18,744 bases of DNA from Candidatus Bathyarchaeota archaeon (lineage in GTDB: Archaea; Thermoproteota; Bathyarchaeia; Bathyarchaeales; Bathycorpusculaceae), in NCBI GenBank assembly GCA_030668645.1, contig DAOVFC010000003.1, positions 1 to 18,744 of the forward strand. Direction: 5' to 3'. Of the stretch, positions 6,792 to 15,624 are shown piece after piece. The position numbers were made by a program, and so were the translations under genes. Below the pieces are notes generated by a model, which saw nothing but the letters and a program-made list of their open reading frames with translations, did not search any database and was not told the DNA's origin. Each line of letters starts with the position of its first letter. Position 1 is the stretch's first letter.

Positions 6792-6806
6792 GTTGGATGA
6801 TCCAAC
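6792..6806. promoter_or_regulatory. Perfect dyad GTTGGA-TGA-TCCAAC before the RNA polymerase operon
   Basis: Six-base arms are exactly complementary around a three-base centre. The dyad ends six bases before a BRE/TATA-like sequence and about 90 bases before the rpoB start. The spacing suits an operator for a dimeric regulator. A short transcript hairpin is possible only if transcription starts farther upstream. Confidence 0.35.
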
Positions 6807-6812
6807 CTCGGA

Positions 6813-6825
6813 GGAAATTAAAAGT
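6813..6825 (+). promoter_or_regulatory. BRE/TATA-like promoter candidate for rpoB
   Basis: GGAAA (BRE-like) is followed directly by TTAAAAGT. This would give a start near 6848 and a leader of about 48 bases. A second AT-rich element, GTTTAAAC near 6862, is too close to the ribosome binding site to be the main promoter of a leadered transcript. Confidence 0.35.
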
Positions 6826-6895
6826 TTGAGAAAACCCGCATCGCGTAATTCCACCCATGTATGTTTAAACACAAGACTGGGGAGGAACAGTTAAA

Positions 6896-9800
6896 TTGGC
6901 TGTCTCTTCAAAAGAGGAGATGCATGTTTTACTGAAATCATTCTTCAAACAGAAAGGCCTCGTCCGCCAACACTTAGACTCATACAACGAGTTCATAGAC
7001 CACGGCCTGCAGGGGGTCATAGACGAGGTAGGCAAAATATCAATAGAGGTTCCGGAAAGCCCCTACGTGGTGAAACTGGGTCAGGTGTGGATAATAGACC
7101 CTCAAACGAGGATAACCGGACCGTACGTGACGGAGGTGGACGGCACAAAACACGAGATCTATCCGATGGAAGGGAGACACCGCAACCTGACGTACGCAGC
7201 GCCTCTAGCCCTTGAGATGACGCCGGTGATGGACGGCAGGGAACAGGACACGGAGCTCATCTACATCGGAAACGTTCCGGTGATGCTGAAGTCAAAGCTC
7301 TGTTACCTATCCCAGCTTTCAAGGGATGAGTTGATAGCGTGCGGAGAGGACCCGGATGACCCTGGAGGCTACTTCATAGTGAACGGTTCGGAGAGAGTGA
7401 TGGTAGCCCTAGAAGACCTTGCGCCAAATCGCATAATAGTGGACATAAATGAGAAAGGCGCATCGCCAGTGTACCAAGCGAAGATATTCTCCACCACAGT
7501 GGGCTTCAGAGCCAGGATAGAGCTGAAAATGAAGTCGGACGGAGCCGTATACGTTTCATTGCCGGGTGTGCCAACCGAAATCCCGTTCGTAATAATAATG
7601 CGTGCATTAGGCTTGGAATCAGACAAGGAAATAGCCGAAACTGTTTCTCTGGAAAAGGCCGTACAAAATGAGTTAGAAGATTCATTTGAGAAAGCCATTG
7701 GAGTAGACGCGGTTCGAGACGCGACCCTCTTCATCGGAAACCGCGTCGCCCACGGCCAAGTCGAGGAATACCGAATTCAAAAAGCAGAAAACGCCATAGA
7801 CAGAAACTTCTTACCTCACATCGGCAGGACGAGTGAAAGCCGAAAAGACAAGGCGTTTTTCCTCGGCGAGATGGCGTGCAGAGCAATCGAGCTGAAACTC
7901 AGAAGGAGAAAACCGGACGACAAAGATCATTTCAAGAATAAGCGACTGAGACTCGCGGGTCCCCTGCTTGCAGACCTGTTCAGGGTGGCCTTCAGAAACC
8001 TCTGCAGAGACATAAAATATCAGCTTGAACGAATAGGCGTGAAAGGTCCGTTAATCACGGTTTCGGTGGCGGTTCGCCCCGGAATAGTCAGTGAGAGGGT
8101 GAAACACGCGATTGCCACTGGGAACTGGGGAAGGGGAAGAGTTGGGATAACTCAGCTTCTGGACAGAACAAACCACGTGTCCACCCTCAGCCACCTGCGC
8201 AGACTACAATCACCGCTGAGCAGAAGTCAACCAAACTTCGAGGCGAGAGACCTGCACCCCACGCATTGGGGTCGCTTATGCCCAAACGAAACCCCTGAAG
8301 GCTCAAACTGTGGATTAGTCAAGAACTTGGCATTATCAGCATGTATCTCAGTGGGCGTGAATCCGGAGAAAATAAAACAGATTCTTTACGACATGGGTGT
8401 GACACCCATATGGGAAGCGAATGAAACCTTAAGACTTTCAGGGGCGAAAGTCTTCGTTGACGGAAACCCAGTCGGATACTGCACCTCCCCAGCGGAACTA
8501 ACAGAAGAATTCAGAAAGGGACGGAGAAGAAGCGAAACCTCAAGCGAGGTCAACATCGCCCACTTCTCAAAACTTCACGGTGAAAGAGATGAGATACACA
8601 TCAACTGTGACCGAGGAAGAGTCAGAAGACCGCTTATAATAATCGAAGACGCCATGTCGAAGCTTCAACCAGAGCATGTTGAGAGGGTACTCTCAGGAGA
8701 GTGGTCTTGGGAAGACCTTGTGAAAAGCGGTATAATCGAATACCTCGACGCTGAGGAAGAAGAAAACGCCTATGTTGCCTTAAGCCCTGAAAACGTCGCC
8801 CCAGAGCACACTCATGCAGAAATCGCAACGTACACCATGTTCGGCATATGCGCCTCCACAGTCCCATACGCTGAACACAACCAGTCCCCGCGAAACTCCT
8901 ACCAAGCCGCAATGGCGAAACAAGCATTAGGCATATACGCAACAAACTTCATGCAGCGCACAGACTCCAGATCGCACATTCTGCATTACCCGCAGATACC
9001 CCTGGTTGAAACAACACCGATGGAGATAATGGGCTACAACCTTCGACCGTCCGGGCAAAACTGTGTAGTGGGTGTGCTTTCCTTCGAGGGCTACAACATG
9101 GAAGATGCGCTGGTCTTCAACAAAGCCTCAATCGAGAGAGGCTTCGCACGTTCAACCTTTTATAGGATATACGAAGGTGAATGTCGCCAATACTTAGGCG
9201 GATTAAGAGACAAATTCAATCTGCCAGAACCCGGGATACGTGGATACAGGGGAGAACAATATTATAGGCTGCTTGAACCCGACGGGATGATAGGCTCAGA
9301 GGCTGAAGTTTCCGGTGGAGACGTCCTCATCGGCAGGACAAGTCCACCGAGGTTCCTTGAAGAATATAAAGAGTTTGAGGTTAAGGGGCCTTCAATGCGT
9401 GACACCTCAGTGGATATGCGGCCTTCTGAAACGGGAGTCGTTGACGAAGTTTTCATCACAGAATCCGGTGAGGGAAGCAAACTCGTCAAGGTTAAGGTTC
9501 GCGCCCAACGTATCCCAGAGTTAGGTGACAAGTTCGCCTCCCGTCACGGTCAGAAAGGGGTCATAGGATTAATCATTCCGCAAGAGGACATGCCTTTCAC
9601 AGAAGACGGCGTAGTTCCTGACATAATAATTAACCCCCATGCAATCCCGTCCAGAATGACCATCGGACATTTCATCGAAGCGATAGCTGGAAAAGTTGCA
9701 GCTGCCAGAGGAAAACCTGTGGATGGAACTCCTTTCTCAAATGAGGGAGTTGGAGAGCTTAGAAAAGCCTTGGTTAAGCTGGGGTTCAGCAACACAGGCA

Positions 9801-10261
9801 GAGAAGTCTTCTACAACGGCATAACCGGCGAAAAGTTTGTAGCGGACATTTTTGTTGGCGTTGTCTACTACCAGAAACTGCATCACATGGTTGCAGACAA
9901 AATGCACGCTAGGGCGAGGGGACAAGTGCAGATGCTTACGCGGCAGCCCACTGAGGGGAGGGCGAGAGGCGGAGGCTTAAGATTCGGTGAGATGGAACGA
10001 GACTGCCTAGTGGGACATGGAGCGGCGATGCTGCTTCGTGACAGACTGCTGGAGGAATCAGACAAGTACGTGCTCTACGTCTGTGAAAACTGCGGTTACA
10101 TAGCCTACTACAACATGAGGCAGAGACGGTACGTGTGCAGGCTATGCGGAGAAAACGCCCACATCTCGCCGGTGATAGTCTCCTACGCCTTCAAGCTCCT
10201 GCTACAAGAACTGATGAGCCTCTGTATAGCGCCTAAGCTCAGGCTCAAGGAGAAGGCGTGA
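6896..10261 (+). CDS. rpoB: DNA-directed RNA polymerase subunit B, unsplit
   Basis: This 1121-residue subunit is the full-length archaeal B chain, not split into B' and B'' as in many methanogens. It begins with the protrusion/lobe region (GLVRQHLDSYNEFI near residue 22). It carries the family motifs HPTHWGRLCPNETPEG near residue 460, GYNMEDALVFNK near 733, and GDKFASRHGQKG at 877-888, the lysine-rich active-site region. A C-terminal zinc ribbon is formed by C1063, C1066, C1081 and C1084. I keep the TTG at 6896 because GGGGAGG at 6879-6885 sits ten bases upstream. An ATG nine codons into the frame (6920) is the alternative. It is followed one base later by rpoA. RpoH, commonly encoded just upstream in archaea, is absent from the 198-base leader region. 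Confidence 0.98.
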   Translation: MAVSSKEEMHVLLKSFFKQKGLVRQHLDSYNEFIDHGLQGVIDEVGKISIEVPESPYVVKLGQVWIIDPQTRITGPYVTEVDGTKHEIYPMEGRHRNLTYAAPLALEMTPVMDGREQDTELIYIGNVPVMLKSKLCYLSQLSRDELIACGEDPDDPGGYFIVNGSERVMVALEDLAPNRIIVDINEKGASPVYQAKIFSTTVGFRARIELKMKSDGAVYVSLPGVPTEIPFVIIMRALGLESDKEIAETVSLEKAVQNELEDSFEKAIGVDAVRDATLFIGNRVAHGQVEEYRIQKAENAIDRNFLPHIGRTSESRKDKAFFLGEMACRAIELKLRRRKPDDKDHFKNKRLRLAGPLLADLFRVAFRNLCRDIKYQLERIGVKGPLITVSVAVRPGIVSERVKHAIATGNWGRGRVGITQLLDRTNHVSTLSHLRRLQSPLSRSQPNFEARDLHPTHWGRLCPNETPEGSNCGLVKNLALSACISVGVNPEKIKQILYDMGVTPIWEANETLRLSGAKVFVDGNPVGYCTSPAELTEEFRKGRRRSETSSEVNIAHFSKLHGERDEIHINCDRGRVRRPLIIIEDAMSKLQPEHVERVLSGEWSWEDLVKSGIIEYLDAEEEENAYVALSPENVAPEHTHAEIATYTMFGICASTVPYAEHNQSPRNSYQAAMAKQALGIYATNFMQRTDSRSHILHYPQIPLVETTPMEIMGYNLRPSGQNCVVGVLSFEGYNMEDALVFNKASIERGFARSTFYRIYEGECRQYLGGLRDKFNLPEPGIRGYRGEQYYRLLEPDGMIGSEAEVSGGDVLIGRTSPPRFLEEYKEFEVKGPSMRDTSVDMRPSETGVVDEVFITESGEGSKLVKVKVRAQRIPELGDKFASRHGQKGVIGLIIPQEDMPFTEDGVVPDIIINPHAIPSRMTIGHFIEAIAGKVAAARGKPVDGTPFSNEGVGELRKALVKLGFSNTGREVFYNGITGEKFVADIFVGVVYYQKLHHMVADKMHARARGQVQMLTRQPTEGRARGGGLRFGEMERDCLVGHGAAMLLRDRLLEESDKYVLYVCENCGYIAYYNMRQRRYVCRLCGENAHISPVIVSYAFKLLLQELMSLCIAPKLRLKEKA

Positions 10262-10262
10262 C

Positions 10263-13200
10263 ATGACGACGGAAGAAGCCGTTCATAAAGTTGTGGATGA
10301 GATTCACTTCGGCGTGTTATCACCACAAGAGATACGCAAGTTCTCCATAGCGGAGATTCAGACAGCGGACACTTACGACGAAGACGGTGCGCCCATCATC
10401 TCCGGGTTGATGGACGGTAGGCTCGGAACTCTTGAACCGAGACAAAGATGCAAGACGTGCGGCAACACCGCTATCCGATGCCCCGGCCACTTCGGCCACA
10501 TCGAACTCGCCGTCCCAATAATACACATAGAATTCGCGAAGCTCATACACACGCTTCTGAAGGCGACATGTAGAAACTGCGGGCGCATACTACTGCCAGA
10601 CGAGAGAATAGGAAAAGTTAAAGCCAAAATTGAAAGGACACGCACGCTTTTAGGCGTGGTTCCAGACGAAGTTTACAAGGAGATTGTAAAAGAAACAAAG
10701 GTGAAACAGTGTCCCCAATGTGGGGCAATCCAATATAAGATAGTTTATGAAAAACCAACAAAATTCAGCGAGGAGATTCCTGAGAGCGGTTCGCAGCTAT
10801 TAACGCCGAGCATGGTTAGAGAAAGGCTGGAAAGGATATCAGACGAGGACCTTGAACTCTTGGGTTTCAACCCGAAGACGATCCGTCCAGAATGGATGGT
10901 TCTACAAGTCATACCGGTTCCGCCGGTTTATGTGCGTCCGTCGATAACGCTGGAATCCGGCATCAGATCAGAGGACGATTTAACACATAAACTAGTGGAC
11001 ATAATCCGCATAAACCAGCGACTGAAGGAAAACATGGACGCCGGAGCCCCGACGCTCATAATCCAAGACTTGTCGGAGCTTCTCCAGTATCATGTAACCA
11101 CATACTTCAACAACGAAGCCTCGGGAATTCCCCCGGCAAGACACCGCTCAGGCAGAGCGCTAAAAACGCTCTCGCAGAGGTTGAAGGGGAAGGAAGGAAG
11201 GTTCAGAAGCAATCTTTCAGGAAAAAGAGTTGACTTTTCAGCACGCACCGTGATATCTCCGGATCCAAACTTGGACATAAACGAGGTCGGTGTTCCGCTT
11301 GATATTGCGATGCGTTTGTCTTTGCCTGAAAAGGTCACGGAATGGAACGCTGAGGAAATGCGTAAGCTCATCATCAACGGACCCGAAAGTTATCCTGGTG
11401 CGCTCTACATAATCAGGCCTGACGGCAAACGCGTCAGACTCGAGTTCGTCGTTGACAGGGAAAAAGTTGCTGAAGCTTTGGAGCCGGGCTTCACCGTGGA
11501 AAGGCACCTCAAGGACGGTGACATGGCCATATTTAACCGTCAGCCTTCGCTTCACCGCATGTCGATTATGGCGCATCGCGTGCGCGTTTTACCATACAAA
11601 ACTTTTCGCCTGCATCTTTGCGTTTGTCCACCCTACAACGCTGACTTCGACGGAGACGAGATGAACCTCCACGTACCGCAAAGCGAAGAGGCAAGAACAG
11701 AAGCACGCTTACTGATGCAGGTTCAAGACCAGATACTTTCCCCAAGATTCGGAGGCCCCATAATAGGTGCGATCCGAGACTTTATAACAGCCGCGTATCT
11801 GTTCACTATAAAATCCAACTACCTGACGAAAGAAGAGGTTGGCAGACTGCTAATCGCAGCGGGATATGAAGGACCGTTACCAGAACCGCAAGTCAAAAAA
11901 CCGCAGCCGCTCTGGAGTGGTAAACAAGTTTTTAGCTTGTTCCTCCCAAAGGACTTGAACTACGTCTCAAAGGCGAGTATCTACCAAGCCGAAGCCTCAG
12001 AAGAGGATTACTATGTGATAATTAAAGACGGTCAACTGAAAAGCGGGGTTATCGACAAGCGTTCAATAGGCGCCGAGCAATCCGAAAGCCTCCTGCACAG
12101 AATGATAAAGGATTATGGAGTGGAGGTGGGACGCGAGTTTCTGAACAAGATATGTCGACTTTTGAAGCTTTTCATAACGATGCGAGGCTTCACGTACTCC
12201 TACGACGAGCTTATCTTGTCTGCAAAAGCGGAAAACAAAATAAGAAAAAAGATGGAGAAAATTGAAAGAAGAATAGAGGCGCTGATTAGTAGTTATCGGA
12301 ACGGCACTCTGCCAAGGCTTCCCGGACAAACACTTGAAGACTCATTTGAAATATACGTGATGAACGAACTGGCCAAGGCAAGAGACGAGTCTGGAAAGAT
12401 AGCCGACGAGGACTTCAACCTCGAAAATTCCGGCGTGATTATGACGAGAACAGGTGCCAGAGGTTCAAGTCTAAACATTGGACAGATGACTGCATGCGTA
12501 GGGCAGCAGGCAGTGCGTGGAAAAAGAATAATGCGCGGATACCTGAACCGTGCCTTATCGCATTTTAAGCCGGGCGACCCAAGTCCCAAGGCTAGAGGCT
12601 TCGTGTATTCCTCCTATCAGAAGGGACTCGACGCTGTTGAATTCTTCTTCCACGCGATGGGTGGGAGAGAGGGCCTCGTTGACACAGCCGTTAGGACACA
12701 GCGAAGCGGATACATGCAGAGAAGACTGATTAACGCGTTGGAGCATCTACGCCTAGAATATGACGGAACCGTTAGAGACTCGGTTGGAGACATAGTTCAG
12801 TTCAAGTACGGTGAAGACGGCGTTGATCCAGCTAAAAGCGACCACGGAAAAGCTGTGAACGTAAGCAGACTAATCGAACAGATGAAAATCATGGTTGCGA
12901 AGGGCAAACCAGCATCACCTGAACACATCAAAAAACGCTTGAAAGAGGTTGAAGACCAGCTCACACCATTACTTATGAAGGAGCTTAGGGAAGGCTTAGC
13001 CAAAGCAAAACTGAGCAAGAAAGGAGTGGAGGCAGTAATCAAGTTAACTGTTGAACACTACAAGCGTGCCTTGGTGGAGCCTGGTGAGGCGGTTGGCATA
13101 GTTGCGGCGCAGTCGATAGGTGAACCAGGCACGCAGATGACTCTTAGGACTTTTCACTACGCTGGGGTTCGAGAGCAAAACGTAACCTTAGGCTTGCCAA

Positions 13201-14075
13201 GATTGATGGAGATCGTGGATGCGAGAAGAAATCCCTCAACACCGATAATGACCATCCATCTAACTGGAAAGCACAGGAAAAACAAAGAGGCTGCGACGAA
13301 AATAGCCCGCAACATAATTTCCACAACAATAGAAGACCTAGCGGAAGCGATTTACGAGGACTCGGCGCGTGAGGAGATAATCATCGCACTTGACAAAACC
13401 ATGATGGAGGACAGAGAAGTAACGCCTCAAGAGCTGGAAGACGTGTTAGAGCTGCAGAACTGCACCGTGAAAATGAGGGGCAAACGCATATATCTAAAGC
13501 CTGAAAAGGCTGAAGACCGCAAAAAACTGCTTAACAAGGTTTCTTCGCTTCACGTTAAAGGTGTGCCGAAACCATTCATTCGGCGTGTCTTGGTTATGCA
13601 AGAACGCGGAGAGTGGGTTGTAAGAACAGACGGCTCCAACCTGTCGAAAGTTTTAGAGGTTTACGGGGTTGACCCTTCCCGGACCACGACAAATCACGTG
13701 CATGAAATCGCCAAAACCTTCGGGATAGAGGCGGCGAGGAACGCGTTGACAAACGAGGCTGTGGGCGTTCTAGAAGAGCAGGGCTTAGACGTTGACCGCC
13801 GCCATGTCATGCTCGTCGCGGATATGATGACTTCCACTGGCGAGGTACAGCAGATAGGCAGACACGGCGTCAGCGGGAAGAAATCAAGCGTTTTGGCTAG
13901 GGCTGCCTTCGAGATAACCCTTCCAAACATCGTTAACGCTGCCGTGAAAGGAGAGAGCGATCCGCTGGAAGGCGTAACAGAAAACGTTATAGTTGGGCAG
14001 TCCATACCAATCGGCACGGGATTAGTTGAGCTTTACATGTCCGCTGAGAAATCAAAGAGGAAAAAGAAGAAATGA
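10263..14075 (+). CDS. rpoA: DNA-directed RNA polymerase subunit A, fused A'+A''
   Basis: This 1270-residue chain covers both A' and A'', which are separate genes in most euryarchaea and crenarchaea. Zinc sites are visible at C63/C66/C73/H76 in the clamp and C103/C106/C150/C153. The catalytic loop NADFDGDE is at 459-466, with D461, D463 and D465 binding magnesium. The A''-type part contains EPGEAVGIVAAQSIGEPGTQ from about residue 938, followed by the trigger-loop region. The usual A'/A'' break would lie near residues 870-900; here the frame continues without a stop, and I see no intein. The C-terminus ends in a basic tail (KSKRKKKK). The start is one base after the rpoB stop, and the stop overlaps rpl30e by four bases. 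Confidence 0.98.
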   Translation: MTTEEAVHKVVDEIHFGVLSPQEIRKFSIAEIQTADTYDEDGAPIISGLMDGRLGTLEPRQRCKTCGNTAIRCPGHFGHIELAVPIIHIEFAKLIHTLLKATCRNCGRILLPDERIGKVKAKIERTRTLLGVVPDEVYKEIVKETKVKQCPQCGAIQYKIVYEKPTKFSEEIPESGSQLLTPSMVRERLERISDEDLELLGFNPKTIRPEWMVLQVIPVPPVYVRPSITLESGIRSEDDLTHKLVDIIRINQRLKENMDAGAPTLIIQDLSELLQYHVTTYFNNEASGIPPARHRSGRALKTLSQRLKGKEGRFRSNLSGKRVDFSARTVISPDPNLDINEVGVPLDIAMRLSLPEKVTEWNAEEMRKLIINGPESYPGALYIIRPDGKRVRLEFVVDREKVAEALEPGFTVERHLKDGDMAIFNRQPSLHRMSIMAHRVRVLPYKTFRLHLCVCPPYNADFDGDEMNLHVPQSEEARTEARLLMQVQDQILSPRFGGPIIGAIRDFITAAYLFTIKSNYLTKEEVGRLLIAAGYEGPLPEPQVKKPQPLWSGKQVFSLFLPKDLNYVSKASIYQAEASEEDYYVIIKDGQLKSGVIDKRSIGAEQSESLLHRMIKDYGVEVGREFLNKICRLLKLFITMRGFTYSYDELILSAKAENKIRKKMEKIERRIEALISSYRNGTLPRLPGQTLEDSFEIYVMNELAKARDESGKIADEDFNLENSGVIMTRTGARGSSLNIGQMTACVGQQAVRGKRIMRGYLNRALSHFKPGDPSPKARGFVYSSYQKGLDAVEFFFHAMGGREGLVDTAVRTQRSGYMQRRLINALEHLRLEYDGTVRDSVGDIVQFKYGEDGVDPAKSDHGKAVNVSRLIEQMKIMVAKGKPASPEHIKKRLKEVEDQLTPLLMKELREGLAKAKLSKKGVEAVIKLTVEHYKRALVEPGEAVGIVAAQSIGEPGTQMTLRTFHYAGVREQNVTLGLPRLMEIVDARRNPSTPIMTIHLTGKHRKNKEAATKIARNIISTTIEDLAEAIYEDSAREEIIIALDKTMMEDREVTPQELEDVLELQNCTVKMRGKRIYLKPEKAEDRKKLLNKVSSLHVKGVPKPFIRRVLVMQERGEWVVRTDGSNLSKVLEVYGVDPSRTTTNHVHEIAKTFGIEAARNALTNEAVGVLEEQGLDVDRRHVMLVADMMTSTGEVQQIGRHGVSGKKSSVLARAAFEITLPNIVNAAVKGESDPLEGVTENVIVGQSIPIGTGLVELYMSAEKSKRKKKK

Positions 14076-14407
14076 TAGATGTGGATAAAGCAATCGCGAC
14101 AGCTGTGAAAACAGGTAGAGTGTCCTTCGGAGCAAACACAGCGACACAATACGCCAAAACAGGAAAAGTGAAGCTCATAATCTTGGCTGCAAACTGCCCT
14201 AAAACCATGCGTGAAGACATAGAATATTGCTGCAAACTTTCCAATGTTCCACTAATCACTTATAAAGGCTCATCGATGGATTTGGCTATCACATGCGGAA
14301 AACCATTCATTATTTCAGCGTTAAGTATAAGAGAGCCGGGTGACTCAGAGATTCTCAAACTGATGGAAAAAGTGAAGTCAGCGAAGTCCCATGGAGGAAA
14401 CGGATGA
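14072..14407 (+). CDS. rpl30e: Ribosomal protein L30e (L7Ae superfamily)
   Basis: This 111-residue protein has the L7Ae/L30e fold pattern. A strand-helix start (DVDKAIATAVKTGRVSFGAN) leads to the RNA-contacting KLIILAANCPKTMREDIEYC at about 34-53, then VPLITYKGSSMDLAITCGKP, where the SS..LA..CGKP motif typifies L30e. It acts in the large ribosomal subunit. The ATG overlaps the rpoA stop (ATGA), and its own stop overlaps nusA by the same four bases, so the genes are translationally coupled. The position between rpoA and nusA is the normal archaeal order. Confidence 0.95.
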   Translation: MIDVDKAIATAVKTGRVSFGANTATQYAKTGKVKLIILAANCPKTMREDIEYCCKLSNVPLITYKGSSMDLAITCGKPFIISALSIREPGDSEILKLMEKVKSAKSHGGNG

Positions 14408-14841
14408 CCACCGGAATACGGTTCACAAGCACAGAAATGCGGTACATAGCCTTATTTGAAAGCATAACAGGAGCGAACGTCAAAGACTGCATAATACACG
14501 AAGAGCAAGGACGCATAATCTTCCTGGTGAAGGAAGGCGAAATAGGAATGGCGATCGGAAAAGGCGGAAAAAACATACACGTGCTGGAGAGAATGACCGG
14601 TAAAAAACATGAGATAATCGAGTATTCAGAAAACCCAACACAGTTCATCAAGAACGCCCTAAAACCTGCAAACGTCAAAGAGGTTCGCATAACCGAGAAA
14701 CCCGACGGAAAAACGATAGCCGTTGTGACGGTTAACCCGAGAGACAAGGGACTTGCAATAGGAAAAAACGGGAGAAACGCCGAACGTCTACGCTTCTTGG
14801 CCAAAAGATACTTCCAGATACAAAACGTGAGCATAACATGA
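14404..14841 (+). CDS. nusA: Transcription factor NusA, archaeal short form (two KH domains)
   Basis: This 145-residue RNA-binding protein consists of two KH domains and lacks the RNA-polymerase-binding N-terminal domain and S1 domain of bacterial NusA, as is normal in archaea. The GxxG loops are seen at 52-55 (GKGG, within AIGKGGKNIHVLERMTGKK) and 120-123 (GKNG, within LAIGKNGRNAERLRFLAKRY). It probably acts in elongation, termination or antitermination, although its archaeal role is poorly defined. Its start overlaps rpl30e in ATGA. In many archaea rps12 follows; here a small membrane-protein ORF follows instead. Confidence 0.95.
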   Translation: MTTGIRFTSTEMRYIALFESITGANVKDCIIHEEQGRIIFLVKEGEIGMAIGKGGKNIHVLERMTGKKHEIIEYSENPTQFIKNALKPANVKEVRITEKPDGKTIAVVTVNPRDKGLAIGKNGRNAERLRFLAKRYFQIQNVSIT

Positions 14842-14860
14842 ATCCAAAGGGATTTAAAAC

Positions 14861-15040
14861 ATGAAAAAGCAAATCCCATCGGTTTTTTACATGTTATTCC
14901 TCCTGTTCGCATCAACCAAGTCTGTTAATGCTGCAGGAGAATCCTTTGAAGAACAGTTTCTAGGCAGTCCATTGCTTATCCTCATAGCAATAATAGTTAT
15001 AGACGTCATAGCTTTCATTTACCATAAACTAAGAAAATAA
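14861..15040 (+). CDS. 59-residue membrane protein at the end of the RNA polymerase operon
   Basis: This short ORF starts 19 bases after the nusA stop and has AAAGG about ten bases before the ATG. Residues 5-25 (IPSVFYMLFLLFASTKSVNA) look like a signal peptide with an AxA-like end. A short acidic segment (GESFEEQFL) follows, and then one membrane helix (PLLILIAIIVIDVIAFIY at about 37-54) with a basic cytoplasmic end (HKLRK). The mature product would be a very small membrane-anchored peptide. I do not recognise a family. It takes the place usually held by rps12. Its stop is 14 bases from the stop of the convergent minus-strand operon. Confidence 0.6.
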   Translation: MKKQIPSVFYMLFLLFASTKSVNAAGESFEEQFLGSPLLILIAIIVIDVIAFIYHKLRK

Positions 15041-15046
15041 AAAAAT
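15036..15046 (-). terminator. U-rich terminator candidate for the SMC operon
   Basis: Directly beyond the stop codon of the last gene of the minus-strand operon, the transcript would read seven U followed by AUUUUC. This fits archaeal hairpin-free termination. It overlaps the 3' end of the convergent 59-residue ORF. Confidence 0.4.
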
Positions 15047-15054
15047 TCTGCGGT

Positions 15055-15624
15055 TTAGGTTTCAACGCCTAGGAGAATATCTATAAGCGCTTTCTGGTCA
15101 ACTTCAGCGCGTGTTCTCCAGTCTAAATATAACTGTTCATTTTCGTCTTGCATTAAGTATCCGTAACGGATGTATCGGTCGATGTTGATGCCGACCCTCC
15201 ATCCCGGCAACTTATCGCGAAGCAGCTCTTCAACTTCCTTTCGCGGCGTCTTCCCCCTTTTAGACATGATGTAAGAGATCGCTATCGCCAGTCCTGCTAG
15301 GTCGTCGATCCGCCAACCTATCATCTTTGTCTCCTTCGGTGTTAACTCGCCTCTTAATATTATGTAAAATCTGGCTTTGTCCAGCTGCTCGGGGGTCGGC
15401 TTTTCAGCCGGTTTCTCTACTTCGAAAACCGTTTTGACCTGCAGATCAAGCGCTTTCAGGTAGTTGTCCAAGACACTTAGGACTTTCGGGTAGTCTGAAC
15501 CCAGTCTCCTCCGAAGCTCCCATCCTTTCACCCCGGGTTTTCTGTGCCTTCGAAAAAAGAGCATGTGGGTTGCCGTTTTCACTTTTCTCGCGTAGTAGGC
15601 TTTCCTTCTGCCACGCTTGCTCAC
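15055..15624 (-). CDS. KITE-like tandem winged-helix subunit of an SMC complex (Nse3/MAGE-like)
   Basis: This 189-residue protein reads as two winged-helix domains after a basic N-terminal tail (SKRGRRKAYYARKVK). The first (about 15-95) has helix-turn-helix segments KGWELRRRLGSDYPKVLSVL and a wing KTVFEVE...ARFYIIL. The second (about 103-172) runs GLAIAISYIMSKRGKTPRKE, then VEELLRDKL, then YIRYGYLMQ and LYLDWRTRAEVDQ. Its order of elements (long helix, glycine turn, 'EVEELL', 'GYL', then W.xRA followed by a final helix) resembles the MAGE homology domain of Nse3 as I remember it. Tandem winged helices define KITE subunits (ScpB, MukE, Nse1, Nse3), which bind the kleisin. It starts with GTG, overlapping the kleisin stop by four bases, so it is translationally coupled. 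The assignment is by eye only. Confidence 0.65.
   Translation of the reverse strand: MSKRGRRKAYYARKVKTATHMLFFRRHRKPGVKGWELRRRLGSDYPKVLSVLDNYLKALDLQVKTVFEVEKPAEKPTPEQLDKARFYIILRGELTPKETKMIGWRIDDLAGLAIAISYIMSKRGKTPRKEVEELLRDKLPGWRVGINIDRYIRYGYLMQDENEQLYLDWRTRAEVDQKALIDILLGVET

Noticed and set aside
10263..14075. Intein or frameshift joining A' and A''
   Set aside because: The 1270 residues equal the sum of normal A' and A'' lengths, with no intein blocks between motifs. This is a true unsplit gene.
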